Assembly: GCA_913040875.1 (NCBI GenBank) | Contig: CAJWHX010000148.1 | Span: forward strand, 1-7,735 | Direction of reading: 5' to 3' | DNA from: an uncultured Pseudomonadota bacterium | GTDB lineage: Bacteria > Myxococcota > UBA796 | Length of the DNA stretch: 7,735 bases | Shown here: positions 1 through 6,084 of the stretch, one piece after another | Layout of the letters: every line of letters starts with the position of its first letter | How positions within the stretch are numbered: the stretch's first letter is position 1 | Position numbers and translations under genes: made by a program | Notes under the pieces: generated by a model | What the model was told of the DNA's origin: nothing | What the model saw: only the letters and a program-made list of their open reading frames with translations | The model's database searches: none

Positions 1-1482
1 AAGGACACGAAGCAAAATTTAAAGTTTTTCATCGTGGAAGAATACAGTTGGCACGTTGGTTTCAAATTGCGAGCCCAAATGGACCAGCATCCAACCGAAC
101 CGTCTTACTTCCAAAGTCAAGCGGGTTCTCCGTTGTCTGTTCCAGCTGGTGCAACGATTTGTATGGATGCTCAAGTATACAACGATGTCGGTCAAACCAA
201 TGTGCTCTCCGGAGAATCAGCATTTCAAAGTCTTTGGAATGCAGGTACTTATTATGAATTGACATCTACTGTCGAGGTCTTGGATCCCGATAGAGTCACC
301 GTTACCAGTTCTCAAAATGGAGCAACCGATTTTGCCAACGATGGTTCACCTGGCAAGCCCAGCGCTGAAATTGCAGATGTGGTCTCCGGAGACTCTGTAC
401 TCTCTGCTTGTTGGACCCCTAGTGAAGATGAGGTTGGGAAGATTGCGACGTTACAGGTGTCCTTTAAGGACCTTGTGACTAAGAGTAAAACTTCATCATC
501 CATACGAAAAGTGGAAGTGATTCCTCCAATGCGATTGGTGCCTGAACCGAGATTGCTAAACCTGAGAAATGATGTGGAAGAGACCTTGTTCACCAATGAT
601 GTGGGGGTAGATTCTTTTGCACTCACTAAAGAACAATCTACCTTCTCGGAGTTCAACAATAGAGCATGGGAGTTGGGGAAGGCAAAATTCATCGTTGAGA
701 TTGGGTATTGTGACGGTATAGCAGTAACCAATGCCAATTTTGAACGGTGTCCTGACGACAAATGGAAAACCGGCCTCAGGGGGCTTCAAGAGTCCGAGAG
801 CTGTCGGAGCTGTGAGTTCAAACTGTCTCCATCAACACCAACCGATGACCTAAACACATTGGTTCCAAGCACAGAGTTTGTTGATGATGACAATATCGTG
901 CGTTTGGGATGGGACAGTAGCAACAATCACTGGCAACTGGAGGAGGAGTCCAATGATGGAAAGCGGATGCTCTCTGTCAAAATGGGCCCCAGAACTAAGG
1001 CAGGTGTTGAGCAGCACCTTCGACTGAGACTGATTCCTGCAGATCCCTATTATCGAGTGTTTATTCCACCGGTGGATATCGGTTTGCAAATCAAGGCTGG
1101 GAAACCCAGTTTTATGGAATCCTTTGGTCCGTTATTTTTGCTGTTGTTTCTATTGGCGGGCGGTTTTGCGATCATGCATTATGCTCGGCGTCCAATGACA
1201 TTGCCGGTTGGTTTAGAGATAGCGGTATGGTCAGGAAATCCCAATCGGCCAAAGAATTGGACCCCTTGCCCAACTGAAGCCGAGTATACCTTGGAAGAAT
1301 ACAACATCACATTGGTGGCAACAGAAGATGGTGCGGCCATAAAACCCACTGATCGTGTCGAGAAACGTCAAGGTGGTCGATGGGGCGATGTCCCTGTTTC
1401 GGAAGGACAGATATGTTTGGTCACGGGAGTGACCTACCGTTACCAGAATCAATTCATCCAACTGCGCACGAAAGGAGAATAG
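1..1482 (+). CDS. Single-pass membrane protein with Ig-like ectodomain, 5'-truncated (tubulin/VWA locus component)
   Basis: The frame is open from base 1 to TAG at 1480-1482, giving 493 visible residues. An internal GTG at 34 is a possible start, but no ribosome site or signal peptide goes with it, and a protein of this topology needs one, so the true N terminus probably lies upstream of the window. The ectodomain is beta-rich. Residues about 120-180 (CWTP, then an alternating strand pattern ending VEVIP) resemble an Ig-like or cadherin-like repeat. A CxxC pair lies at residues 268 and 271 (SCRSCEF). One membrane helix spans about 375-393 (LFLLLFLLAGG) and is followed by a basic YARRP stop-transfer, leaving a cytoplasmic tail of about 100 residues. 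The architecture matches the next two genes, but the tail is shorter and clearly different in sequence. Whether the missing N terminus carries a VWA domain, as in the next gene, cannot be seen. Function is unknown; a membrane partner of the tubulin-like protein at 6085 is an inference from context. Confidence 0.88.
   Translation, partial: KDTKQNLKFFIVEEYSWHVGFKLRAQMDQHPTEPSYFQSQAGSPLSVPAGATICMDAQVYNDVGQTNVLSGESAFQSLWNAGTYYELTSTVEVLDPDRVTVTSSQNGATDFANDGSPGKPSAEIADVVSGDSVLSACWTPSEDEVGKIATLQVSFKDLVTKSKTSSSIRKVEVIPPMRLVPEPRLLNLRNDVEETLFTNDVGVDSFALTKEQSTFSEFNNRAWELGKAKFIVEIGYCDGIAVTNANFERCPDDKWKTGLRGLQESESCRSCEFKLSPSTPTDDLNTLVPSTEFVDDDNIVRLGWDSSNNHWQLEEESNDGKRMLSVKMGPRTKAGVEQHLRLRLIPADPYYRVFIPPVDIGLQIKAGKPSFMESFGPLFLLLFLLAGGFAIMHYARRPMTLPVGLEIAVWSGNPNRPKNWTPCPTEAEYTLEEYNITLVATEDGAAIKPTDRVEKRQGGRWGDVPVSEGQICLVTGVTYRYQNQFIQLRTKGE
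1471..1477 (+). promoter_or_regulatory. Ribosome binding site of the VWA gene
   Basis: AAAGGAG lies inside the last codons of the upstream gene, 8 bases before the ATG at 1486. It fixes that start and indicates that the two genes are translated from one transcript. Confidence 0.85.
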
Positions 1483-1485
1483 ACA

Positions 1486-3996
1486 ATGTACCTCTGGTTG
1501 TTCCTTTGTTCTTGGGTGTATGCGGAATTCGGTAGCAAACCCTCTTGGGATATCGGTCTCATCATTGATCAGTCAGGTTCAATGACAAAAATGGACTCCG
1601 CAGGATTTTCCTTGTTGGGACCAGCTATCCTTGCAGACCTGTCTGCGGATGGCGATGTGGTTCGCATTCATCCTCAACCTTCGGGTCAAAATAATTGTGA
1701 ACCATTCCTTCTTGATGCATCTAATCGGAGCCAATTCAAGTCTAAGTTGTCGAGACTTAGAAACGCTTGCACGGGTTCAGAGTGGATGTCCAACATTGCA
1801 CCCATCGTTGATGCTCAGGTCCGCTCTCCAAAGGAGAAAAACTTCGTTGGCGCACTGTACGATGGAGACTGTTTTTTAGGAAGTACACAGTTTTATTGTC
1901 GGACTTCATTTAATCAAACACTTGAAAGCGCCCGCATGCGTGACAACAACATTGATGGCTTTGTCATGGGGGTTGGAGTAGAGGCAAATAACGCAGGTCA
2001 GACCCCTACGATGGAAGTGTTTGGACCTGAGGGTGCGATTTATGTAGAGGAGAACAATTCAGATTCATTCTTGCGCGGTTTCCAGTCTTTATTTGAGCAA
2101 GTACTGGAAGCCAAAACGGGACAACAGGGTCCCTTGCAACGTGATGGACTTACGACAAAAGTGCGGGTTGAACTGCCACAAGGTCCGACCCGCGGCTGGC
2201 TGGTTGTGTTAACCCAAGACCACCCGATCGAAGGGGTGGAGAACACAAGTCGCAGAGGTCGTTTTGAGGTTGACCCAGATAAGAAATGGACCAATCCGCA
2301 CAGTAAGTGGTCCTATCAGGTCATTGACTTGTACCCTGAGAACCGAGGTCCCTGGGAGTTTATCATTCAAACTCGGGCAACCCAAGGTTCTTATTTTCTA
2401 TTGACAGCTTATGACTTGGAACTGGAAAAAGACGTGGCTTGTCAGTTTCAAACCGGCGATGCAGAGAGTCGTATTGAGGTGAAGGTATCTAAGGAACAAG
2501 AAGACGATGCAACGGTCTATTTACTCAGAGATGGTTTGCCGAATACCCCCTTCACCAAGATTGGTCCCAAAAGATACGAATTGCGTCTGGATCTCCATGA
2601 CCATGATCCAGATATGGAAGTCGGTATTTTGATGGAGCGCCCGGATGTTTTTCGCCGCAAGGTATCTCTTGAATTAGATTGTTCTTACAAACGGTGTGGG
2701 ACGTTTCCACAAGTGAAGTATCCAGTTGGAAAACCTGAAAATCCCTCCTGGACCTTGACGGATTATCGAACTGGGGACTCTTTGCATGAGGATGTACAAA
2801 GTGTAACACTCATCGACGGCGGTGAGCGCATCCCAATGCCTGGACAAGGCACCGCTTTTCGTGCGGAGCGCCCGATAAGTGGTACAACGGTCTCCAGTCG
2901 ACAAATTAATGTGCAGTACCAGATGAAGGACAGTGAAGAAACCGTCACCTGTCCCCACAGTATATCCTTTCACCCTGTCGTGTTGTTAACACCACCAACG
3001 GTTCCGCCAAGTAATCTAGAGCCTGCGGAGTGGCTTTGGCCGTGGCAATCTGGTGTCAATGAACTGTGCGAAGATTGCGATGGAGTATCGGGGCAATCAA
3101 CAGACATCCCCTTCTCCGATAGTGAAGTGAATGGATCCGTACAAGGTGAATTGGCGATTCAGTCAATCCAGTTTAATGGGTACCCTGTTGAGAAATTACC
3201 AAAAGGTGTAAATCTGTATATTCAACATGGCGAGGGTGAACCACAAGAGTTGCGAGAGGGTACAACGTTCCCAGTGGCCTCTCTAAGTCCAGATATGATA
3301 TTCACAACGAGAACGTGTATCGATGTATGCCCCGAACCCGGAGAACTAGAGGTTTCACTTGCGATCACAGCATTTGATGTCTTCTCACAGGAACCACTGC
3401 AAAGTGCCTCACAAACTGAACCCCAGAATTACACCAAAACGTTCCCTGTCCGGATTACCATTCCAGCGTCTTCACGGCTGAGTTGCTGGATGAATACTCT
3501 ACTGACCGCGTTGGGGCTATTGATCACGGCATTTTGGGTTCGTGGTTTCATCGTTCCGTTTCGTTTCCCAAAACAGGGACAATCATCCAGAGCTCCATCG
3601 TACTTTACGCCTCTCGCACTAGGTTCTTTACATAAACCAGATTACAAACCAACAATTTTGGCGATTGACTCTTATGCTCCGAAACGAACGTGGTATCGAC
3701 ATGAGTCTGTATACATCAATGACGATACGATGATGTTGTCCAAGGAAGAAAAGTCATCTTGCCAGGCTGCCATCATCTTACGAGACAAGCCCGAGCGAAA
3801 GGGACAAATGCAGGTTTGGTTTGATCCCAAGGGACAACAGTGGTATCGCGCTCGTTTTATTCCCGGTTCAGGACTCGATGGATATAATGGACAATTTGAA
3901 TCGGTTTCTGCTGAGGGAGAAGAGTTGAAACTGGATTCGTTGTACATTTGTAATGTTCTAAGTAAACCGAATTGGGGAATCGTATTTAAGAGGTGA
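1486..3996 (+). CDS. VWA-domain single-pass membrane protein of a tubulin-like (FtsZl/Tubulin_2) locus
   Basis: The protein has 836 residues and starts 3 bases after the previous stop. MYLWLFLCSWVYA is a short, very hydrophobic signal peptide with likely cleavage after A13; it lacks the usual basic n-region. A von Willebrand A domain spans about 20-205. The metal-ion site motif is intact at D28-Q-S30-G-S32, with T96 or S102 as the probable second-loop ligand and D126/D128 (YDGD) as the third-loop acidic residues. The domain ends in a typical GVGVEA...FLRGFQSLF segment. About 460 residues of beta-rich, Ig-like ectodomain follow, with Cys pairs at C528/C531 and C611/C615. A membrane helix at about 668-685 leads to VRGF and a 151-residue cytoplasmic tail (686-836). 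VWA domains bind protein ligands through a metal ion, so an adhesion or receptor role outside the inner membrane is likely. The tail is nearly identical to that of the next gene, which suggests a common cytoplasmic partner; the tubulin-like protein downstream is the obvious candidate (inference). Confidence 0.95.
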   Translation: MYLWLFLCSWVYAEFGSKPSWDIGLIIDQSGSMTKMDSAGFSLLGPAILADLSADGDVVRIHPQPSGQNNCEPFLLDASNRSQFKSKLSRLRNACTGSEWMSNIAPIVDAQVRSPKEKNFVGALYDGDCFLGSTQFYCRTSFNQTLESARMRDNNIDGFVMGVGVEANNAGQTPTMEVFGPEGAIYVEENNSDSFLRGFQSLFEQVLEAKTGQQGPLQRDGLTTKVRVELPQGPTRGWLVVLTQDHPIEGVENTSRRGRFEVDPDKKWTNPHSKWSYQVIDLYPENRGPWEFIIQTRATQGSYFLLTAYDLELEKDVACQFQTGDAESRIEVKVSKEQEDDATVYLLRDGLPNTPFTKIGPKRYELRLDLHDHDPDMEVGILMERPDVFRRKVSLELDCSYKRCGTFPQVKYPVGKPENPSWTLTDYRTGDSLHEDVQSVTLIDGGERIPMPGQGTAFRAERPISGTTVSSRQINVQYQMKDSEETVTCPHSISFHPVVLLTPPTVPPSNLEPAEWLWPWQSGVNELCEDCDGVSGQSTDIPFSDSEVNGSVQGELAIQSIQFNGYPVEKLPKGVNLYIQHGEGEPQELREGTTFPVASLSPDMIFTTRTCIDVCPEPGELEVSLAITAFDVFSQEPLQSASQTEPQNYTKTFPVRITIPASSRLSCWMNTLLTALGLLITAFWVRGFIVPFRFPKQGQSSRAPSYFTPLALGSLHKPDYKPTILAIDSYAPKRTWYRHESVYINDDTMMLSKEEKSSCQAAIILRDKPERKGQMQVWFDPKGQQWYRARFIPGSGLDGYNGQFESVSAEGEELKLDSLYICNVLSKPNWGIVFKR
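3541..3996 (+). repeat. Duplicated cytoplasmic-tail cassette, copy 1 (end of the VWA gene)
   Basis: This stretch encodes the 151-residue tail plus stop, and aligns without gaps to 5513-5968 at an offset of 1972 bases. By hand I count about 25 differences in 456 bases. Bases 3580-3827 are identical to the other copy. The 39 bases before that block carry 4 differences, all synonymous, and the 169 bases after it carry about 21. Similarity continues weakly upstream into the membrane helix (LITAFWVRGF against LITTIFWLRGF) with a one-codon gap. The first 99 tail residues are identical between the copies; 8 replacements fall in the last 52. Confidence 0.95.
3989..3996 (+). promoter_or_regulatory. 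Ribosome binding site of the PPC/MopE-like gene
   Basis: AGAGGTGA, a good anti-16S match, overlaps the stop codon of the upstream VWA gene and sits a few bases before the ATG at 4001. The overlap implies translational coupling of the two genes. Confidence 0.8.
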
Positions 3997-4000
3997 TGAG

Positions 4001-5968
4001 ATGTTTGCATTCGTGTATTTAGTGTTGGCTGTATTCAAAACAGTGCACGCTCAGTGCCCTGCTAATTTGCCTGTTTTGCAGGAACTGTCGTGTTCTGATG
4101 TGATCACAACCGATTTAAATTTAAAAAAGTCCAGCTATTTGAGGAATTATTCTGGCAAGTCCGGACATAGATGTACTCTAAATCAACCAAATGCAGAAGA
4201 GTTATACGCTTTCGATTGTAAAAGAAGTGGCGAAATCAAATTGTTATTGCACGATTTGACTTGTGACTTGGATATTTATGTTTTGGATGATTCTTGCAAG
4301 CCAAACGGTGGCTGTATTAAACAGTCGATTGCAGCAAATAGTGATCAAGACAGCATCAAATTCTCATGCCAAGAGGGTGAGCGCTACTACATCGTCATCG
4401 AAGATTTTGCATGCTCAGGACAGTCAGCACATTACCAATTGAGCTTTGATACCAGAGCGGGAACTGGGTGTGAAGAAAATTGCACCGATGGTGTAGACAA
4501 CGATCTGGATGGAGACGTCGACTGCGACGATTCATTCTGCTATGAGCAACCGGAGTGTAGCAAACCTTGGGGGCCCAAATGTGCACAAAAAATCAATGGA
4601 ATGTATCCCGACGCCCTTTCTGAACAAAACATCGCCATTGGTGAAAAGGTACATTTAAATGTTCCCATCTTAACGGATGCATCCACTGATTCGATTGTGG
4701 CTACATACAAAGGGCAAACGCTTGCGCTACAGTCACAGGGGAATACGTATACCGGAAGTTTGAACCTCCAAACCTCAGAACCTGTCGAGATTGAAATTCG
4801 AGCGAAGAAAGACGGTGAGAGCGATAAGGTTTGCTATCAAAAGGTCAATTTCCTACCCTGGGTCGACTTACAGAGTACGACGGGACATGAAGGGACTGTT
4901 GGACCGGCAACCCTAGACAATGTACTCAATCCTTTCAGTGCGGTTCCGGTGGATTTGGACACACAAGATCGCATCGACCCTTTAAAGGTGTGTCGGGTGG
5001 ATGGTTGTGGGGGAAGTATTGTGACGGTGGACTTATCGACCACCAAATCACAAAAGCCCTTTCAAGGGTATGTCACCCTTGATGCCAATTCTTCGGTGGA
5101 CACTGAAAATGGCATACCGTGGGGGATTCGGTATTATCAAATTCCCACCGCAATCGATTTGACCCATGTGTCTACCGAAGATGCCAAAGAGTACCGCAAG
5201 TTCATACGACAGATGGAATTTGAGTTGGGGCAATCCGTTGGGTTTGAATACCATCCGGATGACCCTCGAACGCATCAGTTTCAATTTGCGGTTTGCAATC
5301 AAGGATGTCCGGCTGGAAAACAGTTGACATTAAATGGCACAGTGTCTGTTGACAATATCTTCGTTAAAGAAGGTCCAACCATTTCCAGTCAACCAACATC
5401 CGTTCAACGTTCCTTCACAGAAACCATTGAAATCGGTGCCTCTTCATTTTGGACCTGTCATGCTGGTAAAGTTGAGTTTGTGGTGTGGTTGATCACCACG
5501 ATATTTTGGTTGCGCGGCTTCATCGTTCCGTTTCGTTTCCCAAAACAAGGTCAATCATCCAGAGCTCCATCGTACTTTACGCCTCTCGCACTAGGTTCTT
5601 TACATAAACCAGATTACAAACCAACAATTTTGGCGATTGACTCTTATGCTCCGAAACGAACGTGGTATCGACATGAGTCTGTATACATCAATGACGATAC
5701 GATGATGTTGTCCAAGGAAGAAAAGTCATCTTGCCAGGCTGCCATCATCTTACGAGACAAGCCCGAGCGAAAGGGACAAATGCAGGTTTGGTTTGATCCT
5801 AAGGGACAAAAGTGGATTCGCGCTCGTTTTATTCCCGGTTCAGGACTTGGCGGATACAAAGGACAATTTGAATCGGTTCCTGCCGAGGGAGAAGAGTTGA
5901 AACTGGACTCTTTGTACATTTGTAATATCCAAAGTAAACCGGATTGGGGAATCGTTTTCAAAAGGTAA
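4001..5968 (+). CDS. Single-pass membrane protein: PPC-like domain, MopE-like motif, and the same tail as the VWA protein
   Basis: The protein has 655 residues. A signal peptide (MFAFVYLVLAVFKTVHA, cleavage after A17) starts 4 bases after the VWA stop. Residues about 25-150 have the pattern of a PPC-like beta sandwich: ELYAFDCKRSGEIKLLL, then CDLDIYVLDDSC, then a YYIVIEDF strand. C157-C186 is a Cys/Asp-rich segment containing DGVDNDLDGDVDC, of the type annotated as MopE-like or putative metal-binding in Myxococcota; the DxDGDxD core could bind calcium or another metal. No VWA domain is visible. A beta-rich juxtamembrane region follows, with Cys pairs C331/C336 and C432/C436. The membrane helix is at about 491-504, followed by a 151-residue tail (505-655) that differs from the VWA protein's tail at only 8 residues. 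PPC-like domains are found in secreted or surface proteins and are usually non-catalytic, so a ligand- or metal-sensing ectodomain is plausible but unproven. The shared tail suggests it works with the same intracellular partner. Confidence 0.94.
   Translation: MFAFVYLVLAVFKTVHAQCPANLPVLQELSCSDVITTDLNLKKSSYLRNYSGKSGHRCTLNQPNAEELYAFDCKRSGEIKLLLHDLTCDLDIYVLDDSCKPNGGCIKQSIAANSDQDSIKFSCQEGERYYIVIEDFACSGQSAHYQLSFDTRAGTGCEENCTDGVDNDLDGDVDCDDSFCYEQPECSKPWGPKCAQKINGMYPDALSEQNIAIGEKVHLNVPILTDASTDSIVATYKGQTLALQSQGNTYTGSLNLQTSEPVEIEIRAKKDGESDKVCYQKVNFLPWVDLQSTTGHEGTVGPATLDNVLNPFSAVPVDLDTQDRIDPLKVCRVDGCGGSIVTVDLSTTKSQKPFQGYVTLDANSSVDTENGIPWGIRYYQIPTAIDLTHVSTEDAKEYRKFIRQMEFELGQSVGFEYHPDDPRTHQFQFAVCNQGCPAGKQLTLNGTVSVDNIFVKEGPTISSQPTSVQRSFTETIEIGASSFWTCHAGKVEFVVWLITTIFWLRGFIVPFRFPKQGQSSRAPSYFTPLALGSLHKPDYKPTILAIDSYAPKRTWYRHESVYINDDTMMLSKEEKSSCQAAIILRDKPERKGQMQVWFDPKGQKWIRARFIPGSGLGGYKGQFESVPAEGEELKLDSLYICNIQSKPDWGIVFKR
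5513..5968 (+). repeat. Duplicated cytoplasmic-tail cassette, copy 2 (end of the PPC/MopE-like gene)
   Basis: This is the partner of 3541-3996. Bases 5552-5799 are identical to 3580-3827, including all synonymous positions. Replacements after the identical block, written as VWA copy then this copy, are Q/K, Y/I, D/G, N/K, S/P, V/I, L/Q and N/D. The stop codon also differs (TGA against TAA). The divergent ends with an identical middle suggest an older duplication homogenised in its centre. Confidence 0.95.
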
Positions 5969-6084
5969 AGACACATATGAAATTAATCAACAATTACCAT
6001 CGTTATATAGACAAAGACGTTAAGTAATCTTACTGAATCAATGACTTATGGTCGGCGAATAGTTTGAGTTTTATTGGAGGAATT
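5969..6084 (+). other. Intergenic gap with a possible 16-codon mini-ORF, no clear promoter or terminator
   Basis: This is the only gap larger than a few bases in the window. It holds ATG at 5977 followed by a 16-residue frame (MKLINNYHRYIDKDVK, stop TAA at 6025-6027). AAAAGG at 5960-5965 lies 11 bases before that ATG, at the end of the upstream gene. I see no convincing -35/-10 pair and no stem-loop with a U-run. AGTAA-TC-TTACT near 6024-6035 is too tight to form a stable hairpin. Continued read-through into the tubulin-like gene is therefore likely, though a weak promoter cannot be excluded. Confidence 0.45.
6076..6080 (+). promoter_or_regulatory. Ribosome binding site of the tubulin-like gene
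   Basis: GGAGG, 4 bases before the ATG at 6085, is a strong Shine-Dalgarno with slightly short spacing. The frame is closed upstream by TGA at 6034-6036 and has no other ATG, so this site decides the start. Confidence 0.85.

Noticed and set aside
312..761. 149-codon open frame on the minus strand.
   Set aside because: It lies antisense inside the first gene, has no ribosome site and shows no recognisable protein features.
1471..1490. The first two genes lie in the same reading frame, separated only by TAG ACA, suggesting stop read-through and a fusion.
   Set aside because: The second gene has its own Shine-Dalgarno at good spacing and an N-terminal signal peptide, so separate translation explains the arrangement.
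3672..4010. Pair of similar minus-strand open frames at 3672-4010 and 5644-5976.
   Set aside because: Their similarity only reflects the duplicated tail on the plus strand, and each runs across a real gene end with no independent coding signal.
3541..5968. The two tail copies as a mobile element or target-site duplication.
   Set aside because: They are direct, in-frame coding repeats at gene ends with no transposase or terminal inverted repeats, so tandem gene duplication with conversion is sufficient.
6024..6035. AGTAA-TC-TTACT inverted repeat as a possible terminator.
   Set aside because: The loop would be two bases, the stem is AT-rich, and no T-run follows it.
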